A program made the translations under genes and the position numbers. A stretch of 12,858 nucleotides of DNA from Puniceicoccales bacterium (GTDB lineage: Bacteria > Verrucomicrobiota > Verrucomicrobiia > Opitutales > UBA953): the NCBI GenBank assembly GCA_031289285.1, contig JAITPT010000043.1, positions 1 to 12,858 of the forward strand, given 5' to 3'. Positions 7,521-12,858 of the stretch are shown piece after piece. How positions within the stretch are numbered: position 1 is the stretch's first letter; each line of letters starts with the position of its first letter. The notes beneath the pieces were generated by a model that saw only the letters and a list, made by a program, of their open reading frames with translations, was not told the origin of the DNA and did no database searches.

Positions 7521-8231
7521 ATGAAAACCTCATACAGAATCAGCAGAACACGGGGCTTCACCCTCGTCGAAATCCTCGCCGTCATCGCCATTCTTGGCAT
7601 CCTGATGGCACTCGTCGCCTCGCAAGCTCCAGTGGCGTTCCGAAAGGTCAATCAGATGCGGGCCAAAAGCCAGCTGCGCGACATCGTCGCCACGGCCAAA
7701 GGCTACGGCAAACCCATCACCGCCACCAAGGCGGGCGGCAAAACCGTCGGCGATTATGCCTCGGTGCTCGCTGAAGCGGGGCTTAAAAAAGGCTCCACTT
7801 GGTATCTCTCTGGCGACTTGGTTGAAGCCAACGGAAACATCCCCGAGAGTGTTCTCGAGAATGGAACCAACAAAATCAAAGAGGTGAAACCCGCTGGTTG
7901 GGCTGTCGTCTTCAACGCCAGAAAAAGAGGCGTCGAGGGAACTGCTGACCATCCTTACCCGTTGGCGTGGACGCGCGGCCTCCAAGTCGGCGGCTCGTGG
8001 AATGAAAACTCTGGCCCTTGGGGAAAAGAAGGCGGACACGTCGGTTATGGCGACGGTGCTGTCGAGTGGTACACCAGTCTCGACGGTGACGACGAAAAGG
8101 GCGTTCTCTTCAAATATGGCAACAGCAAAGACGAACGCACCAAGAGTTACCAAGAAGCGATTCAAGGCACCGTCACCTCCTCAAGCGGTGAAAACCCCGA
8201 AGCAATTGAAGACCAAGCCAGCGCCAACTAA
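7521..8231 (+). CDS. Pseudopilin with prepilin-type N-terminal signal (type II secretion / type IV pilus-like)
   Basis: This 236-aa protein has a textbook class-III signal: a basic leader MKTSYRISRTRG, cleavage expected after Gly12, mature Phe13 (normally N-methylated), Glu17 as the Glu+5 residue, and a hydrophobic helix EILAVIAILGILMALVAS. The globular part is hydrophilic and ends with GGHVGYGDGAVEW (171-183). This resembles the GGxVxxxDGxVxW tail of pseudopilins that are strongly amplified in Verrucomicrobiota and Planctomycetota. It would be processed by a prepilin peptidase and assembled in a pseudopilus or exported; no peptidase, ATPase or secretin gene is in the window, so it is an orphan. 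Start by ATG at 7521 in an A/C-rich leader with no Shine-Dalgarno. Base composition is less GC-rich than glyA. An intrinsic terminator follows 29 bp after the stop. Confidence 0.88.
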   Translation: MKTSYRISRTRGFTLVEILAVIAILGILMALVASQAPVAFRKVNQMRAKSQLRDIVATAKGYGKPITATKAGGKTVGDYASVLAEAGLKKGSTWYLSGDLVEANGNIPESVLENGTNKIKEVKPAGWAVVFNARKRGVEGTADHPYPLAWTRGLQVGGSWNENSGPWGKEGGHVGYGDGAVEWYTSLDGDDEKGVLFKYGNSKDERTKSYQEAIQGTVTSSSGENPEAIEDQASAN

Positions 8232-8260
8232 CCCACGCTCGCTTGCTCGCGCACACGCGC

Positions 8261-8296
8261 AAAAAAAGACCGACGCCGCAAGGTGCCGGTTTTTTT
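8261..8296 (+). terminator. Intrinsic terminator after the pseudopilin gene
   Basis: CCGACGCC and GGTGCCGG pair as a stem (one mismatch, one wobble) closed by a GCAA tetraloop, preceded by seven A and followed by seven T (8290-8296). With A-run and T-run on opposite sides it could act in both directions, but it sits right after the rightward pseudopilin gene. A similar hairpin recurs at 12543-12566. Confidence 0.88.
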
Positions 8297-8378
8297 GTGT
8301 GTGCGTGTGTGTAGTAACTGAGGGTGCTGTTGGCGGCATGTGTGTAGCGCGGGAAAGCCGCTGCACTCCCGAAAAGAT

Positions 8379-8410
8379 GCGTCGGGGCAATAAAGTCGTG
8401 CGCGGTTTTA
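8379..8410 (+). repeat. 32-bp direct repeat, copy 1
   Basis: The 32-mer that begins GCGTCGGGGCAATAAAGTCG and ends with GTTTTA is identical at 8379-8410 and 8650-8681. Copy 1 runs straight into the left REP-like hairpin (GGAGTGCGGTGG), so module and hairpin look like parts of one composite unit. Confidence 0.95.
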
Positions 8411-8614
8411 TGGAGTGCGGTGGCAGAGGGCGCGATGTGATAACGTCGCGCCCGCCGACACCGCTTTCAAAACGACAGAAAGACACCGACAACCGCTGCG
8501 GTCTCGGTCTCTGCGAAAGCGGTGTCTGCCGGTGCAAAGGGAGGTCACCGCATCTGCGAAAGCGGTGTCGGCGGGTGCTACGCTACGCTCCGCACCCTCT
8601 GCCACCGCACTCCA
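8411..8614. repeat. REP-like inverted pair (BIME-type palindromic mosaic)
   Basis: Two hairpin units face each other. The left one (8412-8468) consists of GGAGTGCGGTGGCAGAGGG, a head hairpin 8431-8450 (CGCGA...TCGCG), then CCCGCCGACACCGCTTTC. The right one (8558-8613) is its inverted copy: 8451-8468 matches 8558-8575 perfectly over 18 bp, and 8412-8430 matches 8595-8613 perfectly over 19 bp, while the two head sequences differ. Between them, 8510-8526 (TCTGCGAAAGCGGTGTC) repeats 8553-8569, and GCGGTG (8519-8524) pairs with CACCGC (8546-8551), giving a third partial hairpin. Conserved stems with divergent heads in head-to-head arrangement are the hallmark of REP/BIME elements. They fill the gap between convergent genes, a usual location. 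The cognate transposase is not evident; the RAYT at the left edge is flanked by a different repeat. Confidence 0.85.
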
Positions 8615-8621
8615 AAAAAAA

Positions 8622-8642
8622 GCGTCGGGGCAGGTGCGCGGT
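8622..8642 (+). repeat. 32-bp direct repeat module, internally deleted copy
   Basis: GCGTCGGGGCA followed directly by GGTGCGCGGT reproduces the start and end of the 32-bp module but lacks its AATAAAGTC middle. It directly follows the right REP-like hairpin and an A8 run. Confidence 0.8.
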
Positions 8643-8649
8643 CTAAAAA

Positions 8650-8681
8650 GCGTCGGGGCAATAAAGTCGTGCGCGGTTTTA
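8650..8681 (+). repeat. 32-bp direct repeat, copy 2
   Basis: This copy is identical to 8379-8410. The following bases, AAGTGCGATGTCGCCGGACGCCG, look like a decayed version of the GGAGTGCGGTGGC stem, as if a further REP unit had degenerated next to the ispG stop codon. Confidence 0.95.
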
Positions 8682-8710
8682 TAAGTGCGATGTCGCCGGA
8701 CGCCGCAGTC

Positions 8711-10933
8711 TCACTTCGGTTCTACCCATTTGCCGTGCGATTTGATGAGGTCAATCAGGCGGTCAACGGCCTCGTCTTGCGGGACACCAAACTTCACACA
8801 CTCGCGGCGGACGTAGAGGTTGATTTTGCCCGGCGCACCACCGACATAGCCGAAGTCGGCGTCCGCCATTTCGCCCGGGCCGTTCACGATGCAACCCATC
8901 ACCGCGATAGTCACACCCGTCAAATGCCCCGTGCGCGATTTGATTTTTTGCGTCGCAGTCTGGATGTCGAAAAGCGTCCGCCCACAACTTGGGCAAGCGA
9001 CGTATTCCGTCTTCGAGACACGCATACGCGCACCTTGCAAAATGTCGTAGGCGAGCGTGAGCGATTTGGGCTGCGAGGGGACGTCTTCGACGCTGATGAG
9101 GTCGCCGAGGCCATCGCAAAAAAGCGCACCGCTGAGGATGGAGGCGTCGAGGAGGCGGGCGGGGAAGTCGGCTACGTAGGGTGTCAAATCCTCTACCATC
9201 CATGCCTTCCTTCGTTTCGATTTCGGATAATTTTCTTCGCCAAACACCAAGAGGCCATTTGGTGCCGTGTTGCGAATCCAGAGCGGCGGCGGCGGGTCGA
9301 ACTTCGCCAGCAGTATCTGCGCGAGATCTCTGTAATGAGCGAGCGGGTTGCTTTTGGGGGCACCTTTGTCAGGGAAACCGAGGGTGAAAATGAGATTTTC
9401 GCTGGGCATCAGCAAATCGCCAATGAGGTTTTTGCCCGGGCCGAGCATCTCGGCGTTGACGCCCGGGGTGTCAATCGCGAGCACGAAGTTGTGATGTTTG
9501 CAAAACCGCGCCCAGACTTGGATGTGGGTCGCCTCAAGATAACTCCATTGCCGCACGACGACGAGGCGGTTGGGCAACGCCCAATGGAAATCTTTTTCCA
9601 GAGAACTCTCTGGGTCGAAGTCGCCGACTTCCGCAAAAATGGCTTTCACGTCGTTGCGGAGTTCGTCGCCGAGCCTCGGCAGTGCGGCGAAGTCAGCAGC
9701 GGTTTCGACGCTTACCAAAAGCCCCTCGGCGCGGATTTCGGGTTGCGTGGCATGGGTGGCGCGAAGCTCGCAAACGATGTCGGAAATCGTCTCAACGGTG
9801 AGCGGTTTTGTGGCGGGGACGATGACGCGGGGCGAGTCGGTGTGCCCAGCTTTGCAATCGGGCGCGAGGACGACGGCGGCGGTTTCGCGGCGGCGATAGT
9901 GCAAAGGGTCAACGCCGGTGTCTTGTTCGTAAGCGATGGAGTCGTTGTCGTCGGGAGGCGGAAATTTGTTTTCAATCGCCCACAGTTTTTCCGCCCGCTG
10001 CGCCAACTCTTTTGCGACGGGCACCTCGAACCACGGGTCTTCGGTGAGCGAGACGCGGAGCGTGTCGCCGAGGCCATCGTAGAGCAACGCGCCGATGCCG
10101 ATGGCAGATTTGATGCGCCCGTCTTGGCCTTCGCCGGCTTCGGTGACGCCGAGGTGCAGCGGGTAATCCATGCCCTCGGCGGCCATTTTTGCAGCGGCGA
10201 GACGGTAGGCGGCTATCATGATTTTCGGGTTCGAGGATTTGAACGAGAGCACGATGTCGCGGAAGTCGTTTGCCTCGCAGACGCGCACAAACTCGAGGGC
10301 GCACTCGACCATTCCCAGCGGCGAATCGCCGTAGCGGTTCATCACGCGGTCGGAGAGCGAGCCGTGATTGCTGCCGATGCGCAACGAGCGCCCAAGCACT
10401 TTCGCCCGCTGCACGAGCGGCGAAAAAACCTCGTGGAGCCGCACCAACTCGCTCGCATACTCGGCGTCCGTGTAGTCGTGCGCACCGAAACGTTTTTTGT
10501 CGGCGTAGTTGCCCGGATTGACGCGCACCTTCTCAACGTGCTCGACGGCCTCCATCGCAGCGGCGGGGATGAAGTGGATGTCCGCCACGAGCGGGATGTC
10601 GGCGAAGCCCGCACCCGCCGCCGAAAAGCCCGCACGGATGTCGCGCAAGGCCCGCGCCGACGCCGGATTGGGCGCGGTGATGCGGATGATTTCGCAGCCA
10701 GACTCGGCGAGGTTGACGCACTGGCGGACGGTAGCAGCGACATCGAGCGTGTCGGAGGTCGTCATGGATTGGAGGCGCAGCGGGTTTTTGCCGCCGACGC
10801 CGACGTTGCCGATGCGCACTTCGCGCGTGAGCCGGCGGACGGCGAGGTAGCGGGAGGCGCAGTAGAGCGGGAGCGGCTGTTTAGCGGTGACGGCGGCTGC
10901 GGTGTTTTTGGCGGCGGTGGCGGATGGTGTCAT
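8711..10933 (-). CDS. ispG: 4-hydroxy-3-methylbut-2-enyl diphosphate synthase (flavodoxin/ferredoxin), long form
   Basis: IspG (GcpE) reductively opens MEcPP to HMBPP, the next-to-last step of the MEP isoprenoid pathway, using a [4Fe-4S] cluster. The N-terminal TIM barrel is clear (VRIGNVGVGGKNPLRLQSMT, then IRITAPNP, LVADIHF, KVRVNPGNYADKKRF). So is the C-terminal cluster domain, with Cys647 and Cys650 (CPSCGRTLFDIQ), Cys681 (MGCIVNGPGE) and Glu688. At 740 aa it is about twice the length of the short E. coli type. It carries the extra central domain (about residues 290-600) found in plants, Chlamydiae, Bacteroidetes and relatives. The open frame continues about 400 codons upstream, but those overlap the divergent phosphoesterase and are noise; ATG at 10933-10931 is the last good start before the barrel. 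No Shine-Dalgarno sequence. Confidence 0.95.
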   Translation of the reverse strand: MTPSATAAKNTAAAVTAKQPLPLYCASRYLAVRRLTREVRIGNVGVGGKNPLRLQSMTTSDTLDVAATVRQCVNLAESGCEIIRITAPNPASARALRDIRAGFSAAGAGFADIPLVADIHFIPAAAMEAVEHVEKVRVNPGNYADKKRFGAHDYTDAEYASELVRLHEVFSPLVQRAKVLGRSLRIGSNHGSLSDRVMNRYGDSPLGMVECALEFVRVCEANDFRDIVLSFKSSNPKIMIAAYRLAAAKMAAEGMDYPLHLGVTEAGEGQDGRIKSAIGIGALLYDGLGDTLRVSLTEDPWFEVPVAKELAQRAEKLWAIENKFPPPDDNDSIAYEQDTGVDPLHYRRRETAAVVLAPDCKAGHTDSPRVIVPATKPLTVETISDIVCELRATHATQPEIRAEGLLVSVETAADFAALPRLGDELRNDVKAIFAEVGDFDPESSLEKDFHWALPNRLVVVRQWSYLEATHIQVWARFCKHHNFVLAIDTPGVNAEMLGPGKNLIGDLLMPSENLIFTLGFPDKGAPKSNPLAHYRDLAQILLAKFDPPPPLWIRNTAPNGLLVFGEENYPKSKRRKAWMVEDLTPYVADFPARLLDASILSGALFCDGLGDLISVEDVPSQPKSLTLAYDILQGARMRVSKTEYVACPSCGRTLFDIQTATQKIKSRTGHLTGVTIAVMGCIVNGPGEMADADFGYVGGAPGKINLYVRRECVKFGVPQDEAVDRLIDLIKSHGKWVEPK

Positions 10934-11092
10934 GAAACGGCGGAGTGAAAGTGGCGGATAAAACGGCGGCGGCGGGCGGCGGTCAAGGGCGGTCAAAGCA
11001 GCGGCGGCGGTGGGCGTGGGCATGGCGGGCGGTGGCGGGCGGTGGCGGGCGAGAAGGAACTTTTGCGGCGGCAGGGTTTCCTTGCGGGCATC
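10934..11092. promoter_or_regulatory. Divergent ispG / phosphoesterase region with GC-rich tandem repeat
   Basis: This is 159 bp of GGCGG-rich low-complexity DNA between outward-facing genes. A 10-bp unit GGTGGCGGGC occurs twice in tandem at 11031-11050, with a shortened copy at 11022-11030. Promoters for both genes must lie here by position, but no boxes can be identified. Confidence 0.45.
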
Positions 11093-12298
11093 ATGTTTTC
11101 TCCCGCTCGTTTTGTTTTCGTCCGCGCCGCCGTTGCCGCCGTCGTGGCCGCCGCCGTGGCTATCGTGCTTGGCGTCGTTCTCGCGACCAATGCGGTTTGC
11201 GCGACCGGCGGCGTTGTCGCGCAAACGAAGCAGACGCCGACGCCCGCGTCGCCGAAGCCGGTGTTGCGTTTCCGTGCGGACGGGACGTTCAAAATCGTGC
11301 AGTTCACCGACACGCATTACCAAATCCGCAACGGCAAAAACGGCAAATCGCTGGTCGGCACGGAGGAGACGCTTGCGCACCTGCGCGAGGCGCTCGAAGC
11401 GGAACGTCCCGACCTCGTGGTGTTCACAGGCGACAACGTTTTGACCCGTCCGCAAAAACGCGGTTGGGACGATTTGCTGGATGTGCCGGAGCGGCTCGGC
11501 ATTCCCTACGCCGTCGTGCTCGGCAACCACGACGACGAGCACGATTGGAACCGTGTGCAAATCCTCCAATACGTTTCCGCGAAGCCGCATTGCCTCGCGG
11601 TGCGCGGGCCAGCAGAGCTTCCGGGCGCGGGAAACTACGCCTTGCCAATCGGCGGAAAAGACGGCGCGACGGCGGACGCGGCGACGACAGCGACGGCACC
11701 GGCGGCGGTGGTTTATTGCTTCGACTCGCACAGTTACCGGCGCGTTGGCAAAAAACGTTTTCCGGGCTACGACTACATTCGCGTTGAGCAAGTGGCGTGG
11801 TATCGCGGGCAGAGTGCGGCGTTCACGCAGGCGAACGGCGGCAAGCCGCTTCCCGCGCTGGCGTTTTTCCACATCCCGTTGCAGGAATACGCCCTGCTCC
11901 ACGTGCCAGCGGACAAGGGGCGCTACGCTGGCGCAGAGCGTTTTTACGCGTCGAAAAGCCCTGTCTTCGGGACGGTTACCAAGAAGCCCGGCGCGGGCTG
12001 GCTCAACGGCGGCGCGTTTGCGGCCTTCGTCGAGTGCGGCGACGTGATGGGCGTCTTCGTGGGGCACGACCACAACAACGACTACGTGGGCAGCCACAAC
12101 GGTGTCGCGCTGGGTTTCGGGCGTTGCGGCGGCCACATCAAAAGCACCAACAACCACCTCGGTCTCGGCTCGCGTGTGTTTGTGTTGCGCGAGGGCAAAC
12201 GCGAGTTCGAGACTTGGCTGCGCGAAGCCAGCGGAAAAACCCTCTGGCGCGTAAGTTTCCCGAAGTCGTTTGCGAGCGCTTCCCCTTCAAAAATATAA
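11093..12298 (+). CDS. Secreted calcineurin-like metallophosphoesterase (purple-acid-phosphatase / Dcr2-like)
   Basis: This 401-aa binuclear-metal phosphoesterase has all five conserved blocks: Asp73-x-His75 (FTDTHYQ), Gly113-Asp114-Asn115, Gly144-Asn-His-Asp147, His260 (FFHIPLQEY) and Gly324-His325-Asp-His327 (GHDHNNDY). The HIPLxEY and GHDHxND motifs place it near the plant PAP29/yeast Dcr2 group. An N-terminal basic and hydrophobic segment (residues 5-36) ending in AVCA looks like a Sec signal peptide; the lipobox is not satisfied, so it is probably periplasmic or secreted rather than a lipoprotein. A low-complexity Ala/Thr insert lies at about 188-206. ATG at 11093 is preferred to a GTG at 11042 because it starts directly at the signal peptide. 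No co-directional neighbour; substrate unknown, with phosphate scavenging a reasonable guess. Confidence 0.9.
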   Translation: MFSPARFVFVRAAVAAVVAAAVAIVLGVVLATNAVCATGGVVAQTKQTPTPASPKPVLRFRADGTFKIVQFTDTHYQIRNGKNGKSLVGTEETLAHLREALEAERPDLVVFTGDNVLTRPQKRGWDDLLDVPERLGIPYAVVLGNHDDEHDWNRVQILQYVSAKPHCLAVRGPAELPGAGNYALPIGGKDGATADAATTATAPAAVVYCFDSHSYRRVGKKRFPGYDYIRVEQVAWYRGQSAAFTQANGGKPLPALAFFHIPLQEYALLHVPADKGRYAGAERFYASKSPVFGTVTKKPGAGWLNGGAFAAFVECGDVMGVFVGHDHNNDYVGSHNGVALGFGRCGGHIKSTNNHLGLGSRVFVLREGKREFETWLREASGKTLWRVSFPKSFASASPSKI

Positions 12299-12299
12299 T

Positions 12300-12462
12300 C
12301 CTAAAAACGGCAGTTGGAGGGGAAGTATTGCGAGAAGATGTTGTGGCAGATGCGCTTGGTGGATTTGTGAAGGCGCACCTGTTGGTGCGTCGAACAAAGC
12401 CACTAAACGCAGTTGCCATAACAGCTTCCGCAAAACGACCCGACTCAACTGCCGTTTTTAGG
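12300..12462. repeat. 163-bp near-perfectly centred palindromic element
   Basis: The ends CCTAAAAACGGCAGTTG (12300-12316) and CAACTGCCGTTTTTAGG (12446-12462) are a perfect 17-bp inverted repeat. The interior arms match at about 80 percent (35 of 44 positions over the best-aligned part). The centre is CGCACC (12374-12379), loop TGTT, GGTGCG (12384-12389), almost exactly at the midpoint. The whole element therefore folds into one long hairpin. It begins one base after the phosphoesterase stop codon. The right arm ends in GTTTTTAGG, so it may terminate transcription in either direction. MITE-like origin is likely but no target-site duplication was found. Confidence 0.85.
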
Positions 12463-12542
12463 TTCAAAGAAGTTGTCCCTACTGGTTCGGGTGTTTCTCG
12501 ATCCCATATCCTCGCCTCCCACTCAAAACAGCGGGAAACCTG
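12463..12542. other. Gene-free spacer after the palindrome
   Basis: This 80-bp stretch holds no recognisable gene. It contains GTTTCTCGATCCC and, 40 bases on, GCGGGAAACC, which could pair weakly. It may be a degraded flank of the neighbouring palindromic element. Together with 12300-12462 and 12543-12613 it fills the 315-bp gap between the phosphoesterase and the right-edge gene. Confidence 0.3.
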
Positions 12543-12566
12543 AAAAAAACACCGACGCGGCGTTTT
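12543..12566. terminator. Bidirectional terminator-like hairpin
   Basis: AAAACACCG (12546-12554) and CGGCGTTTT (12558-12566) form a stem with one mismatch around an ACG loop. Seven A precede it, giving T7 when read on the minus strand and T4 on the plus strand. It has the same A-run/ACCGACGC layout as the hairpin at 8261-8296. Confidence 0.55.
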
Positions 12567-12613
12567 CCACTTTACGCACTCCGCCTCCCGCTGATTTTTT
12601 CGCGCCTCTTTAT

Positions 12614-12858
12614 ATGTGCTCAACGCCTTCCTTCTCGCTCCTCGATTGGTGTGCGCTCGCCCCGGGCAGGGCGAGTCGCGATGCGTGGCTCGCGTGGGCA
12701 ACACAAGAAGACTCCGTAGCGCCGTGGGTCGCCGACGCGCCGCTGCCCGCCGCAAATCTTATCCCGATGATGACTGCCCGCCGCATGAGTAGCGGGTCGC
12801 GGCTCGCTATCCAAGCCGCCCTCACACTCGCCCAGACACACACCTTCGACGCCGTAGT
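12614..12858 (+). CDS. Beta-ketoacyl-synthase-like N-terminal domain protein, 5' part only
   Basis: A plus-strand frame opens at ATG 12614 and runs without a stop to the window edge (81 codons). The peptide has a Trp/Ala-rich start (FSLLDWCALAPG, then RDAWLAWATQ), followed by LPAANLIPMMTARRMSSGSR, LAIQAALTLAQ and FDAVV. A hydrophobic start, then an IP-x-M-x-x-RRxSxxSR helix, then a strand leading to a V-F-x-S-R-H-G-E-like turn is the pattern of the stand-alone ketosynthase-like domain (Ketoacyl-synt_2 type) in aryl-polyene/flexirubin-type clusters. The decisive SRHGE part would be just outside. It follows a terminator-like hairpin, so it probably starts a new transcription unit. No Shine-Dalgarno sequence; CTTTAT precedes the ATG. 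Confidence 0.68.
   Translation, partial: MCSTPSFSLLDWCALAPGRASRDAWLAWATQEDSVAPWVADAPLPAANLIPMMTARRMSSGSRLAIQAALTLAQTHTFDAV

Noticed and set aside
8002..8646. 214-aa plus-strand frame overlapping the pseudopilin end and the REP mosaic
   Set aside because: It is out of frame with the conserved pseudopilin and reads through a terminator and palindromes.
8411..8681. CRISPR array
   Set aside because: The repeats are inverted and of unequal spacing, with no regular spacers and no cas genes nearby.
8522..10948. 808-aa plus-strand open frame antisense to ispG
   Set aside because: It has no recognisable motif, overlaps the REP mosaic and lies opposite a fully conserved enzyme. Long antisense frames are common in high-GC genes.
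10934..12157. Minus-strand frame continuous with ispG that would add about 408 N-terminal residues
   Set aside because: It is Arg/Val-rich antisense read-through of the phosphoesterase gene, which has all five metal-binding motifs on the other strand. IspG itself starts normally near 10933.
12138..12755. 205-aa minus-strand frame across the palindrome
   Set aside because: It runs through both arms of the 163-bp palindrome and into the 3' end of the phosphoesterase; the coding appearance comes from repeat DNA.

Overview
This window looks like a piece of a high-GC verrucomicrobial chromosome, most likely Opitutales/Opitutaceae-like. That is an inference from several things seen together. There is a long-form (insert-containing) IspG. 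There is a verrucomicrobial-style pseudopilin with a GFTLVE prepilin signal and a C-terminal DG motif. There is an IS200/Y1-type (RAYT-like) transposase start next to GGGGACGGGTC repeats. None of the resident genes has a clear Shine-Dalgarno sequence. Intergenic spaces are rich in palindromic repeats.

Layout, left to right. The left edge carries the 5' end of a Y1/RAYT-type transposase on the minus strand, preceded by two copies of a GACCCGTCCCCAA repeat. Next is a minus-strand WalJ/YycJ-type MBL-fold hydrolase (228-1025), visibly less GC-rich than its neighbours. About 320 bp without a gene (1044-1364) follow, holding a 156-bp MITE-like element with 22-bp inverted ends and a 9-bp tandem repeat array of six units that abuts the uvrA stop codon. 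uvrA (excinuclease subunit A) runs leftward from 4202. Across a short GC-rich divergent region starts a rightward series: an M29-type aminopeptidase, a small membrane-anchored pilin-like protein, glyA (serine hydroxymethyltransferase) and a type II secretion/type IV pilin-like pseudopilin. The series closes with a convincing intrinsic terminator at 8261-8296.

The convergent gap before ispG (8297-8710) is a mosaic of REP-like palindromes: an inverted pair of hairpins with perfect 18- and 19-bp complementary arms, plus three copies of a 32-bp flanking module, one of them internally deleted. ispG (740 aa, MEP isoprenoid pathway) runs leftward. Diverging from it is a secreted calcineurin-like metallophosphoesterase (11093-12298). 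Immediately after its stop codon lies a 163-bp, almost perfectly centred palindrome (12300-12462), then a further terminator-like hairpin. At the right edge an incomplete gene starts at 12614; its N-terminus resembles the beta-ketoacyl-synthase-like N-terminal domain protein of aryl-polyene-type clusters, so a biosynthetic cluster may begin just outside the window.

The protein-coding genes are mostly housekeeping (DNA repair, one-carbon metabolism, isoprenoids, peptide turnover) and do not form one pathway. The most unusual content is intergenic: three unrelated palindromic or terminal-inverted-repeat element families, one tandem array, and a RAYT-type transposase with its own candidate repeats, all within 13 kb. 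I see no defence system, CRISPR array, tRNA or rRNA gene here.
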